64,000 nt of DNA from Stomorhina lunata (lineage: Eukaryota; Arthropoda; Insecta; Diptera; Rhiniidae). Under the pieces are notes generated by a model. It did not search any database and was not told the origin of the DNA. It was given only the letters and a program-made list of their open reading frames with translations. Below, one piece after another: positions 33,968-45,769 of this stretch. The stretch covers positions 80,846 to 144,845 of the forward strand of contig OW121745.1 of the NCBI GenBank assembly GCA_933228675.1. Reading direction: 5' to 3'. Each line of letters begins with the position of its first letter. Position 1 is the first letter of the stretch. Position numbers and translations under genes: made by a program.

Positions 33968-36424
33968 CAGGGACCGAAAATAATAATTATTCTTGAATTT
34001 TCAAAGAAAAAAAGCAATCATATGGAAATATCGCAGAACTAATTTGAAAACATCATTTTGCTTGTTTTCCACTATATTTTCAGAAAATGACATGCTTTTT
34101 AAATTTTTGATTTTTATTATTTTTTTCAAAAATAATTTTTATTTTACGATTTTTATTTTTTTTGTCAAATATATTTGTCAAATTCTGACAAATATTTTTT
34201 TTGGCAAAAATATTTGTCAAGTTCTGACAAATATTTTTTTTGGCAAAAATATTTGTCAAAAATTGATTTTTATTTTATTTGTCAAAAATATTTGTCAAGG
34301 TCTGACAAATATTTTTTTTGGCACAAATATTTGTCAAGATCTGATTTTTATTTATTTTAAACAGAAATAATTGTTATTCTGATTTAAATATTTTTTTGTC
34401 AAATAAAAAACGCAAAAATGAAAAAATCAATACAGAATTTAAATATTTCCCATAATAATGGTAAATTTTAAAAATTTTCAATAAAAATGAAAATTTCCCA
34501 TAAAAACGTGGTATTTGAAATTTTCCCATAAAAATGGGAAATTTTAAAAATTTCTTGTAAAATGGGGAAATTTTGAATATTCCTTTTTAAAATGTGAAAT
34601 TTTGAAAATTTCCTATATAAATAGGAAATTATAAAAATTTTCTGTAAAAATGGGAAATTTTGAAAATTTCACCTAAATAAGGGAAATTTTGAAAATTTCC
34701 CATAAAAAAGGGAAATTTTGAAAATTTCCCATTAAAAAGGGAAATTTTGAAAATTTCCCATAAAAAAGGGAAATTTTGAAAATTTCCCATAAAAAAAGGG
34801 AAATTTTGAAAATTTCCCATAAAAAAGGGAAATTTTGAAAATTTCCCATAAAAAAGGGAAATTTTGAAAATTTCCCATGAAAAAGGGAAATTTTGAAAAT
34901 TTCCCATAAAAAAGGGAAATTTTGAAAATTTCCCATAAAAAAGTGAAATTTTGAAAATTTCCCATAAAAAAGGGAAATTTTGAAAATTTCCCATAAAAAA
35001 GGGATATTTTGAAAATTTCCCATAAAAAAGGGAAATTTTGAAAATTTCCCATAAAAAAGGGAAATTTTGAAAATTTCCTATAAAAAAAGGAAATTTTGAA
35101 AATTTCCCATAAAAAAGGGAAATTTTGAAAATTTCCCATAAAAAAAGGGAAATTTTGAAAATTTCCCTTTTTTATGGGAAATTTTCAAAATTTCCCTTTT
35201 TTATGGGAAATTTTCAAAATTTCCCTTTTTTATGGGAAATTTTTAAAATTTCACTTTTTTATGGGAAATTTTCAAAATTTTCCTTTTTTATGGGAAATTT
35301 TCAAAATTTCCCTTTTTATGAAAAATTTTCAAAATTTCCCTTTTTTATGGGAAATTTTCAAAATTTTCCTTTTTTTCATGGGAAATTTTCAAAATTTCCC
35401 TTTTTTATGGGAAATTTTCAAAATTTCCCTTTTTTATGGGAAATTTTCAAAATTTCCCTTTTTTATGGGAAATTTTCAAAATTTCCCTTTTTTATGGAAA
35501 ATTTTCAAAATTTCCCTTTTTTATCTGAAATTTTCAAAATTTCCCTTTTTTATGGGAAATTTTCAAAATTTCCCTTTTTTATGGGAAATTTTCAAAATTT
35601 CCCTTTTTTATGGGAAATTTTCAAAATATCCCTTTTTATGGGAAATTTTCAAAATTACCCTTTTTTATGAGAAATTTTCAAAATTTCCGTTTTTTATGGG
35701 AAATTTTCAAAATTTCCCTTTTTTATGGGAAATTTTCAAAATTTCCCTTTTTTATGGGAAATTTTCAAAATTTCCCTTTTTTAATGGAAATTTTCAAAAT
35801 TTCCCTTTTTTTGGTGAAATTTTCAAAATTTGCCATTTTTACAGAAAATTGTTATAATTTCCCATTTATATAGGAAATTTTCAAAATTTCACATTTTAAA
35901 AAGGAATATTCAAAATTTCCCCTTTTTACAAGAAATTTTTAAAATTTCCCATTTTTATGGGAAAATTTCAAATACCACGTTTTTATGGGAAATTTTCATT
36001 TTCATTGAAAATTTTTAAAATTTACCATTATTATGGGAAATATTTAAATTCTGTATTGATTTTTTCATTTTTGCGTTTTTTATTTGACAAAAAAATATTT
36101 AAATCAGAATAACAATTATTTCTGTTTAAAATAAATAAAAATCAGATCTTGACAAATATTTTTGCCAAAAAAAATATTTGTCAGATCTTGACAAATAAAA
36201 TAAAAATCAATTTTTGACAAATATTTTTGCCAAAAAAAATATTTGTCAGAACTTGACAAATATTTTTGACAAAAAAAATATTTTTCAGAATTTGACAAAT
36301 ATATTTGACAAAAAAAAATAAAAATCATAAAATAAAAATTATTTCTGCCAAAAAAAATAAAAATCGTAAAATAAAAATTATACTTTGATTTTTATTATAA
36401 ATGTCATAATTGTAACGGTCCCTG
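33968..36424. mobile_element. CAGGGACCG foldback element B, hAT-like, nested in the LINE
   Basis: The ends CAGGGACCG…CGGTCCCTG are flanked by the perfect 8-bp duplication ATATTAAG (33960-33967 and 36425-36432), as in hAT elements. The 2457-bp element is one large inverted repeat with its centre near 35163. Each arm holds an outer set of TTTGTCAA…TTGACAAATATTTTT palindromic units (34150-34350 and 36130-36310). An inner array has period about 29 bp (GGGAAATTTTGAAAATTTCCC plus ATAAAAAA in its left orientation), spanning 34640-35163 and 35164-35870. It encodes no protein; the many overlapping frames are periodic artefacts. It sits between LINE ORF1 and ORF2. Confidence 0.93.
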
Positions 36425-36485
36425 ATATTAAGTTTTGTTTACAAAATTTTATAACAAATAAAGATTAAGAAAAAATACAATTTTA

Positions 36486-37470
36486 TTAAACAGGTGACAA
36501 AAAGGGTGAGTGAACTTCATTATCACTAACATCATCATCTTCAGTAGTATTCTCACGACGTAATGATCTTCGATTGGTATTTGTTGTTGCTTCTAGTAGT
36601 ATGTTATCTACTTCTTCAAAAGTTAATGAGTCTCGGCTTCGACAATTCGCTTCTTTTAATATATACACGACCAGCCAAACTATAAACACGACGATATCCA
36701 ATTTTTTGGAGGCTCTTGGCATGATTAAGCAAAGAAAGTGTTTCTCTACTTAAAAAATCATTAATAAATACGGATTTATTTTCTTTTTCTTTTAGTTTTG
36801 GTTTTACAGACATGACTACTTGTTTTGTTGCTTTGTTGTTAAATTTAACGATCATAGTTTTCTTCTTCTTAGACTCTACATTTGCAGTGTTGTTGTATTC
36901 TTTTTTATTTTTCAAGAAAAAAGCTTCATCTATATTATTAGGTTCTATCTTTACATCAAAATCAGCCAAAAAATTCATTAAGGTTTCAACAGCATCAGCA
37001 TCTTCATCACATTCTAAACCATTTATGATACAATCATTTTTTACTCTCTGATTGTTAAGCATTTTAACAGTAGCTTTTAAATCAACTATCTCTTTTTTCA
37101 AGTTTTTATTTTCTTTCTGTACTACTTCAATTTTTTTCTTGTTGTCATTTATACCTTTGAGTATGTCATCAAATTTGGTTGACATAAATTGCATTGTTGT
37201 TTGTAGCTCATCCAGTTGAGATTTGATTACATTTAAATCTTGCTTCACATCTCCACTAATCTCATTGCACAAATGACAAATGTACTCATCGTTTGCGTTT
37301 TGCACCAGTTCATCAAATTGACGTTTGTCTAGGTTTGTACATATATCATGAAAAGTTTTTTTGCATTTATCGCACTGAATTCTCCCATCATCTTCTTCTA
37401 CTTGTAATTTGCATTGACCACAAATATTTTTTTTATTATTATTTGTACTTCTGCGTCTTTCTTCAGGCAT
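36486..37470 (-). pseudogene. LINE ORF1: PHD finger plus coiled coil and RNA-binding domain
   Basis: Starting at 37470 (MPEERRRSTNN), residues 15-68 hold a PHD-type C4HC3 finger (CGQC, CDKC, FHDIC, YICHLC). A Lys/Glu-rich coiled coil follows (about residues 75-135), then an RRM-like segment (CIINGLECDED, VKIEPNNIDEAFFL, MIVKFNNK) and a C-terminal domain (FINDFLSRETLSLLNHAKSL, GRVYIKR). LINE ORF1 proteins of this build package the element RNA. One frameshift near 36650 moves the C terminus to another frame (DSLTFEEVDNILLEATTN…), which ends at 36486, about 60 bases before the foldback insertion. Confidence 0.88.
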
Positions 37471-37640
37471 ATTTTATATTTTTTTTAAAAAACTTACAGT
37501 TGACTGCGTTGTATAGTATAATTAAAATAATTAACAAGATGTTTAATTTGATTTAAACAACTTTTAAAAATATCACTAATAGGAGCACTAAAAATGTTGA
37601 CTGTATTCAAACAGTGTTGCCAACGTTTATATTTATATTA

Positions 37641-38570
37641 CTTTTACTTCATTCCACCCGCTGTCGAATTTCCTAGGAAACAACTGCATTTACCGAATAA
37701 AGTTTTGGAATCTACTCCCCCAGAGCTTTAAGCTAGTATTTCGCAACCCCATTCAGGTCCGCCAGAAATGGCCCCTAAAGAACTTTAAAGTCCTTATGAC
37801 TTCATATCACTTACTAAATTTCACATCCTGTAAAATTTTTCCTGGGAAACGACTGCATATACTGGGTACAGTTTTAAAATCTACTTCCAAAGAGCTTTCA
37901 CCCAGTATGTCGCAACCTCATTCAGATCTGTCCGAAATGGCCCCTACAGAGCTTCAAGATCCTTGTGACTTTATATCACTTTTTACTGCAGTCTACCCGC
38001 AGTCAAATTTTTGCTATGAAACAACTACATATACTGAATATAGTTTTTGAATCTACTCCTTTAGAGCTGTCACCCAGCATATCGCAACCTTAATCTGGTC
38101 TGTCTGAAAAGGCCAATACAGAGCTTCAAAGTATTGTCTAAGTGACTTCATATGAATTTCAACTACATCCCACACGCTGTCAATTTATTTCTGAGAAACA
38201 ACTAAAATAGTTTTTGAATTTACTTCTCTCGAACTTTGACCCAGCATGTCGCAACCCCATTCAAATCTGTATGAAATGGCCTCTACAGAGCTTCAAAGTC
38301 CACATGACTTCATATAACTTTTTACTAAATTCCTGTTAAATTTTCCCCGAGAAACAACTGAGTACAGTTTTAAAATCTACTCCTCTAGAGCTTTCACCCA
38401 GCATACCGCAACCCTATTTAGGTCTGTCTGGAATGGCCAATACAGAGCTTCAAAATCCTTATGACTCATGTCACTTTTTACTATATTCCACCCGGTATCA
38501 AATTTTTGCTGTGAACAACTGCATATAAATCTACTCCCCCAGAGCTTTCACATAGCATATATTAATTGAG
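37641..38570. repeat. ~170-bp tandem repeat, about 5.5 diverged units
   Basis: The block AGAGCTTTCACCCAG-ATGTCGCAACC recurs near 37725, 37890, 38064, 38230, 38388 and 38540. It is accompanied each time by TTTTGAATCTACTCC, GAAATGGCCCCTACAGAGCT, CTTCATATCACTTTTTACT and CATTCCACCCGCTGTC. Units differ by many substitutions and small indels. A partial unit on the far side of the LINE (29606-29660) shows the LINE split the array. The array runs next to a Helitron helicase remnant on the same strand, so it may be part of that element. Confidence 0.88.
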
Positions 38571-38665
38571 TTGCGCCACCTGTCGTAAACTGGTCACATC
38601 AATTTATAAACCTTTGTTGGCTGATGCGCGATTTTTTTTACAAAAAAAACCGTTTTCACAGCCAT

Positions 38666-41130
38666 TTTTTTACAAAACTAAATTTTCGCCTGAGGCGCCG
38701 TTTGTTCTGTACATCAATTAAGGTTTATTCACTCGAAGAGGCTTGAATTCTTCATATAGTGTTTTTGGCTTCCATGATTGGCGTATTTCGATAAAATATT
38801 ATTTTTTTTAATAAATATAAAATATTATAAATTGATTTTTTTTTGTGTACAGTTGTTCCTCGCCTACCGAAAACACAAATTTACAATACTATAAATACGG
38901 CTACCACTAATAATTTCGAATTTCATTTCCGTTTTTTAATTGATCTTTACTACTCAATAGTCAATAACAGAGTAATATTTTTTAGCAAAATATTTTGGTT
39001 AACATCAATAATACCACAATACATCAAAAATTCTTCCAAAAAGATTTTAAGAATGTTTAGAATTCAGAAAAATCTTTAAAACACCATTTTTATGTAAATG
39101 AAGTACAACCCAAAAAAATGAAATAAAGCCCAAATTAAATTTACATGAAATAAATCCCAATTAAAAAATATTTTTTCTGGAATAGCTTCATAACAAAATA
39201 AACCCCAATTTTAAAGTGAAATAAGGCCCAATAAACTTGAAATTATCCCTAATTTTCATTTTTCAATTTTTATTGGGGGTTATTTCATGTCGCCAGTTTA
39301 ATATTCTATAAAGAACATACTGACAAACATTAATTTTTATACATGTATCAGAGGGGTCTACAAAAAAATGTGATAAATAAAGTACCGCTCGATCGATTTG
39401 GAGCAAACCATCATAAGCCATCTACTAAATAGTCCGAACAAAGCCTTATCATTTGGCTTGGATAGGTAAGCCCGTTCTTGAGATATAAAGTTACAACGAA
39501 AAGTGGCAATAATTTTTATATATATAGATAAAAAAGTGGGTGTGAAAACGAATGAAATAAATTGGATTACTATGAATATGTAAAAACAATTAGCCAAATC
39601 GGTGTAGCCATTTTCCGGTTTTAGATAAATACAAAAAAGTGGGCGTGATAAATTTTTCTTGCATTGCTATAAATATTCAAAAGAAAACCTATCCAAATCG
39701 GTGTAGATACTTTCCAATTTAAGACAAATTAAAATTAGTGGGCGTAAAAGAGGGTGTGGAAAATTTTTTTATTTTCTGAATACTCAAATTGAATTACTAT
39801 TAACTTTTGTAAGAAAAGTAAGCAAAATCGTTTAAACCATTTTCCGATTAAAAAAAAATAAAAAGTGGGCGTGGTAATTTTTTCCTATAATAAAAACTTA
39901 AATTGGGCTACTGCGAATATTCAGAATAAAAATTAGCAACCGTCTTTCAAATTAAGGTACATTTTTAAAAGTGGGAGTAAAATTGGGCGTGGTCAATTTC
40001 TCTTTCCCAAAGAACCTGACCTGGGTCATAACAATCATTAGGGTAAAACAATTTTCAAAATCGGTTCAGCGGTTCTCAACTGATTATAGATGTAGATAGA
40101 TAGATATATAAAAGATAGACTAGTTTCATTAAAACTTATCTTAACCCTGGAGATGACATGTTGTCAGCAACCATACAAGCTAGCATTCTGCAGTTTATAA
40201 AACTCTTCTTTCTACGTTTTCAAATTGGCTTATTAGAGCATCTTGGAATGTTATTACTCTGTTTTACATCCATCGCCTGCACATTATCTCCCAATTCATC
40301 ACTCTCAAAATCTCCCAAAATTTTCTATACTGTAATAAAAATAAACTCTCCAAAAACTACACAATAATTACCTAAAGGGGCTTTTTTATAAATATTGTTA
40401 GGTGTTTTTAATTTCTATAAATATGTTTGTCTTACTGCAATACCACCATACATTTCTGAAATTTAGTTCTCTGTTATTACAAATAATGATATAAATGTAT
40501 TTTATTCTGATGGAATTGTAAAGCAAAGAGTTAATACAAGTTAAAAATTGTGTTCTTATTAATTATTTCTAAAAAAATAATAATAAAATGCATAAAAAAC
40601 TTATTTTGGTGGTTTTTCAAAATATTGACCTATGACCTCATTATGTCACGGGTGGCACCATCCGAAAAATCAAACTTGCAAAATCAATTTTAGCATCAAT
40701 TCGCATATTTTTTCTCTACCCACATTCAATATTCCAAAAACTAAAAAACGCCATACAAGTTGCGCCAGGTCTAATGTACATATATATCAAATTTTTGTTA
40801 ATCTTTTCAAAACTAATATAAAATACAAATCAATACAATTCTGATAAAACTCAGTACAATAGAGATATCGCCAAGACACCAACATCCGGATACAAAATGT
40901 TTAATAATATACAATAGAACTTTTGTGAATGCATTTCTTTTAAATTGTGGTGTTGAAGTGTTTTTCATGGCTAATTATACTGTGGTAGTTGAAAAAAGCG
41001 ACAAAAGAAAGATTTGGTAGGTAAAGATAATTCGAGTACGCTGAATTCAATGGTACTAACCGTTTTTAGGTTATTTAAAAAATGCAGGAGGTTGCTCAAT
41101 AAAAATTCGCGTAACTTGAAAGATATTTAG
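38666..41130. repeat. 2.47-kb tandem segmental duplication, copy 1
   Basis: The whole segment is repeated immediately downstream at an offset of 2465-2466 bp. I noticed only a handful of differences (GGCGCCG/GGCGCGG near 38697, AACTTG/AACTTT near 39240, an A-run length near 39367, CCTATAAT/CCTTCAAT near 39884), so it is very recent. Inside is copy 2 of the AGTGGGCGTGG interspersed repeat (39357-40090) ending in GATA microsatellite. The short frames present in both copies have no codon-level sign of function. Confidence 0.95.
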
Positions 41131-43595
41131 TTTTTTACAAAACTAAATTTTCGCCTGAGGCGCGGTTTGTTCTGTACATCAATTAAGGTTTATTCACTCG
41201 AAGAGGCTTGAATTCTTCATATAGTGTTTTTGGCTTCCATGATTGGCGTATTTCGATAAAATATTATTTTTTTTAATAAATATAAAATATTATAAATTGA
41301 TTTTTTTTTGTGTACAGTTGTTCCTCGCCTACCGAAAACACAAATTTACAATACTATAAATACGGCTACCACTAATAATTTCGAATTTCATTTCCGTTTT
41401 TTAATTGATCTTTACTACTCAATAGTCAATAACAGAGTAATATTTTTTAGCAAAATATTTTGGTTAACATCAATAATACCACAATACATCAAAAATTCTT
41501 CCAAAAAGATTTTAAGAATGTTTAGAATTCAGAAAAATCTTTAAAACACCATTTTTATGTAAATGAAGTACAACCCAAAAAAATGAAATAAAGCCCAAAT
41601 TAAATTTACATGAAATAAATCCCAATTAAAAAATATTTTTTCTGGAATAGCTTCATAACAAAATAAACCCCAATTTTAAAGTGAAATAAGGCCCAATAAA
41701 CTTTAAATTATCCCTAATTTTCATTTTTCAATTTTTATTGGGGGTTATTTCATGTCGCCAGTTTAATATTCTATAAAGAACATACTGACAAACATTAATT
41801 TTTATACATGTATCAGAGGGGTCTACAAAAAAAATGTGATAAATAAAGTACCGCTCGATCGATTTGGAGCAAACCATCATAAGCCATCTACTAAATAGTC
41901 CGAACAAAGCCTTATCATTTGGCTTGGATAGGTAAGCCCGTTCTTGAGATATAAAGTTACAACGAAAAGTGGCAATAATTTTTATATATATAGATAAAAA
42001 AGTGGGTGTGAAAACGAATGAAATAAATTGGATTACTATGAATATGTAAAAACAATTAGCCAAATCGGTGTAGCCATTTTCCGGTTTTAGATAAATACAA
42101 AAAAGTGGGCGTGATAAATTTTTCTTGCATTGCTATAAATATTCAAAAGAAAACCTATCCAAATCGGTGTAGATACTTTCCAATTTAAGACAAATTAAAA
42201 TTAGTGGGCGTAAAAGAGGGTGTGGAAAATTTTTTTATTTTCTGAATACTCAAATTGAATTACTATTAACTTTTGTAAGAAAAGTAAGCAAAATCGTTTA
42301 AACCATTTTCCGATTAAAAAAAAATAAAAAGTGGGCGTGGTAATTTTTTCCTTCAATAAAAACTTAAATTGGGCTACTGCGAATATTCAGAATAAAAATT
42401 AGCAACCGTCTTTCAAATTAAGGTACATTTTTAAAAGTGGGAGTAAAATTGGGCGTGGTCAATTTCTCTTTCCCAAAGAACCTGACCTGGGTCATAACAA
42501 TCATTAGGGTAAAACAATTTTCAAAATCGGTTCAGCGGTTCTCAACTGATTATAGATGTAGATAGATAGATATATAAAAGATAGACTAGTTTCATTAAAA
42601 CTTATCTTAACCCTGGAGATGACATGTTGTCAGCAACCATACAAGCTAGCATTCTGCAGTTTATAAAACTCTTCTTTCTACGTTTTCAAATTGGCTTATT
42701 AGAGCATCTTGGAATGTTATTACTCTGTTTTACATCCATCGCCTGCACATTATCTCCCAATTCATCACTCTCAAAATCTCCCAAAATTTTCTATACTGTA
42801 ATAAAAATAAACTCTCCAAAAACTACACAATAATTACCTAAAGGGGCTTTTTTATAAATATTGTTAGGTGTTTTTAATTTCTATAAATATGTTTGTCTTA
42901 CTGCAATACCACCATACATTTCTGAAATTTAGTTCTCTGTTATTACAAATAATGATATAAATGTATTTTATTCTGATGGAATTGTAAAGCAAAGAGTTAA
43001 TACAAGTTAAAAATTGTGTTCTTATTAATTATTTCTAAAAAAATAATAATAAAATGCATAAAAAACTTATTTTGGTGGTTTTTCAAAATATTGACCTATG
43101 ACCTCATTATGTCACGGGTGGCACCATCCGAAAAATCAAACTTGCAAAATCAATTTTAGCATCAATTCGCATATTTTTTCTCTACCCACATTCAATATTC
43201 CAAAAACTAAAAAACGCCATACAAGTTGCGCCAGGTCTAATGTACATATATATCAAATTTTTGTTAATCTTTTCAAAACTAATATAAAATACAAATCAAT
43301 ACAATTCTGATAAAACTCAGTACAATAGAGATATCGCCAAGACACCAACATCCGGATACAAAATGTTTAATAATATACAATAGAACTTTTGTGAATGCAT
43401 TTCTTTTAAATTGTGGTGTTGAAGTGTTTTTCATGGCTAATTATACTGTGGTAGTTGAAAAAAGCGACAAAAGAAAGATTTGGTAGGTAAAGATAATTCG
43501 AGTACGCTGAATTCAATGGTACTAACCGTTTTTAGGTTATTTAAAAAATGCAGGAGGTTGCTCAATAAAAATTCGCGTAACTTGAAAGATATTTA
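41131..43595. repeat. 2.47-kb tandem segmental duplication, copy 2
   Basis: This copy starts at TTTTTTACAAAACTAAATTT and ends at AGATATTTA, where it diverges from the copy 1/copy 2 junction (AGATATTTAG then TTTTTTACAAAAC). The junction shows only a short T-run of microhomology, which fits a replication or end-joining origin and not recombination between flanking repeats. It contains interspersed-repeat copy 3 (41822-42556). Confidence 0.95.
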
Positions 43596-44351
43596 TTTTC
43601 TTGAACTAAGTAAAAAAATCGAAATTCGGCAACAAAATTACATATCTTTCAGAAACATTTTTTTTTTGGAAATAAAAAAAGTTTTTTGGAAATAAAAAAA
43701 GTTTTTAAAATTGATGATATCCGAAATTAAAAACCATACGTGAAAGACATGATACAAAACTACAAAAATACTAATATATGTATATTGATTTTCTGATCTG
43801 AGAAAGTTTAAAATCTCGATAGTTAACACAGCTTTTAAATGTATGTATGTTCCCATTCATTTAATTTTTGGGCGATATATGAATAATACTTTAATTAGTA
43901 AATAATAAATATTGGAGGTAGATTGAAATACAAACAATTTCAGAAATTACATAACATTGTAACATTTTGCACCTTGTATTTAAATGCATATATCTTTATA
44001 GTTAGGAGACCGATTAAATGGTTGCTTTAATGAGATTATTAAGCGGACCTAGATTAGACTTTTGGCAACAACACTTACGTTAGATATGAATAAAGGCCAT
44101 CATAATGTTCAAAAGTCACTTATTTAAGAAATATTTCGGTATGTTGAAATCAAGTTTGATGAGCTTCTAGATGGCATACCGACATAACTTATATGTATAG
44201 GTATTAGATGTTAATAGTGTTCTACGAAGTACATTATTAAATTGCAACATATAGTTCTACTTACAACTGAGATATAGCCAAAACTCGAAATTCGATGCTA
44301 AATTAAAATTTTTTAAAAAGATTTATCAAAATTTGGGACATCAAACATTTA
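43596..44351. other. AT-rich unannotated DNA
   Basis: GGAAATAAAAAAAGTTTTTT is directly repeated near 43669-43700. A decayed GATATAGCCAAAACTCG segment (44270-44300) belongs to the 'atatcgccaaaac' family that is tandem at 44.9-45.7 kb. Nothing else is recognised. Confidence 0.35.
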
Positions 44352-44449
44352 ATTAAAAAGTTTTACTGTAGTGTATTGCACTAAGAATCCCAATTTATTA
44401 CAATTATTTATTATTGTAATAAATAGTTTTTTGATAAAACCAAAAAATG

Positions 44450-44520
44450 TTGGTGGGGAAACCTTTCCTCGACGCGTTTCGATGGTTGGTTAGACCATCT
44501 CATCAGGAGGATTATCCCTA
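44450..44520 (-). ncRNA. Hammerhead ribozyme, type I, minimal stem III (left arm)
   Basis: The minus-strand sequence is the same as in the right arm: CTGATGA, stem II GATGGT/ACCATC, GAAA, ACGCGT, then C as cleavage-site nucleotide. Stem I is formed by CCTC with GAGG and, across an internal loop, GGGA with TCCC. All invariant core bases are present. The cleavage position would be after the base complementary to 44471. Confidence 0.8.
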
Positions 44521-44714
44521 ATGTCTTAGTCGCCAACAAAGCAACAACAAAAGTGTGGGAAATAAAGAAATGATAAAACTGAAAAATGTTTGTGTGTTTC
44601 TGTTCGGATGATAATCTGCGCTTTATGTTGATATTTGTTGGACACAATAATAATTCGTATTTATTCAGTCCCTCAAATTATACATAATGTGAGGTTTTCG
44701 CTCCGTCTAGAATT

Positions 44715-44780
44715 AGGGATAATCCTCCTGATGAGATGGTCTAACCAACCATCGAAACGCGTCGAGGAAAGGTTTCCCCA
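44715..44780 (+). ncRNA. Hammerhead ribozyme, type I, minimal stem III (right arm)
   Basis: CTGATGA at 44728-44734, stem II GATGGT (44735-44740) with loop CTAACCA and ACCATC (44748-44753), GAAA at 44754-44757, ACGCGT (44757-44762) and C at 44763 as the cleavage-site nucleotide (a GUC triplet). Stem I pairs CCTC (44724-44727) with GAGG (44764-44767) and GGGA (44716-44719) with TCCC (44775-44778), leaving an internal loop that in natural hammerheads docks with loop II. Stem III is only the self-complementary ACGCGT, too tight for a stable monomer, so activity may need a dimer, as proposed for Penelope-type hammerheads. Confidence 0.85.
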
Positions 44781-44937
44781 CCAACATTTTTTTTTTATCA
44801 AAAAACTATTTATTACAATAATAAATAATTGTAATAAATTGGGATTCTTAGTGCAATACACTACAGTAAAACTTTTTAATAAAATTTTTTATTTTCTTTT
44901 AAATTGTATTTTTTTAATTTGTATAAAAACCTTCTTT

Positions 44938-45769
44938 GAATTATATATCAGATCTTTAAAAGTCCTCCAAAGCAAAACGATATTATATATGATCAAAATA
45001 GGTACATTACAATCTGAGATATTGCCAAAATTCTAAATTCGTTGTCCCGAAAATTAACGAATTTAATTTTTTTTTAAACTGTATTTTAAAAAAACTTTTT
45101 TGAACTGTATATCAAATTTTAGGAAATCATTTATTGCAACACACTATTCAATTTCATCAAAATCGGTAGATCAATAACTGAGATATCGATAAATCAAAAG
45201 ATGTCGATGTCCGCAAATTGGCAAATTTTAGAAAACATATTTTAAAAAACAATATTTAAAAAAATTATCATATTATGTATCAGATTTTAGAAAATACTCC
45301 AACGCATCATGCTATTAAATTTCATCAAAATCGGTCTATAAACAGAGATATCGCCAAAATTTAAACTTCGATGAGAATTTAATTTTTTTTAAACTGTACT
45401 TTTTCAAAAAAAAAAAAAAAAATAAATAAATAAATAAATTTCGTCAAAAAACTGTATGTTTTTTTTAAGTTTTTTGAACTGTATATCAAATTTTAGGAAA
45501 TCATTCAACGCAGGACAATATTGAATTTCATTAAAATCGGTAGATCAGTAACCGAGATATCGCCAAAGCAAAGAATATCGACCTACACAAATTGAGAAAT
45601 TTTAAAAAATTAAGAAAAAAACAGAATTTTTTTAAACATTTTTTGAATTATATATCAGATTTTAGAAAATACTCCAAGGCAACATGTTGTTAAATTTTAT
45701 CAAAATCGGTTTATAAACACCTGAAATATCGTCAAAACAACATAACAGTTCCTAAATTGTGATGTATAA
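44938..45769. repeat. Diverged tandem repeat, 165-200 bp period ('atatcgccaaaac' family)
   Basis: TATATCAGATTTTAGAAAAT…CAAAATCGGTCTATAAAC…GAGATATCGCCAAAA recurs near 44945, 45115, 45283, 45480 and 45645. Spacing is uneven because of A/T-run indels. Single copies of the same motif lie near 10690-10975, 44270 and 50050-50490. The last unit here is interrupted by the 4.2-kb transposon at 45770. Confidence 0.75.

Larger units (their letters stand above)
29661..37640 (-). mobile_element. CR1/Jockey-type LINE, nearly full length, split by two nested transposons
   Basis: On the minus strand the element runs from a 5' end near 37640 to a 3' end at 29661. Removing the mariner (29888-31183) and the foldback element (33968-36424) with their duplicated target bases leaves about 4.2 kb with two ORFs, 5' and 3' UTRs. 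The 3' UTR (GTTGCCAAC, CTTTAGAGGCGCTGA) matches that of the LINE tail at 54070-54775, so both belong to one family. Both flanks are the ~170-bp tandem repeat, in different phases, which suggests a small target deletion. The phylogenetic label rests on the PHD-bearing ORF1 and the style of ORF2; a tree was not built. Confidence 0.85.
44352..44880. mobile_element. Inverted-repeat element with two hammerhead ribozymes (Penelope-like/retrozyme-like)
   Basis: Two arms, 44352-44529 and 44705-44880, are near-identical inverted repeats around a ~170-bp unique centre. Each arm carries one hammerhead motif with its 5' side toward the centre and its 3' side outward, then an AT-rich tail ending CTACAGTAAAACTTTTTAAT. 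There is no reading frame of note. Hammerhead ribozymes in terminal repeats are established for Penelope-like elements and for small non-autonomous retrozymes. I infer a remnant or non-autonomous member of such a group with terminal repeats in inverted orientation. Confidence 0.75.

Noticed and set aside
34629..35873. Many overlapping 116-227-codon frames (MGNFQNFPF-type repeats) in foldback element B
   Set aside because: A ~29-bp period gives a repeating peptide in several frames on both strands. The inverted arms mirror each other. No gene.
40158..40844. Frames of 69-70 codons present in both halves of the 2.47-kb duplication
   Set aside because: Both copies are too recent for conservation to mean anything, and the peptides show no domain.
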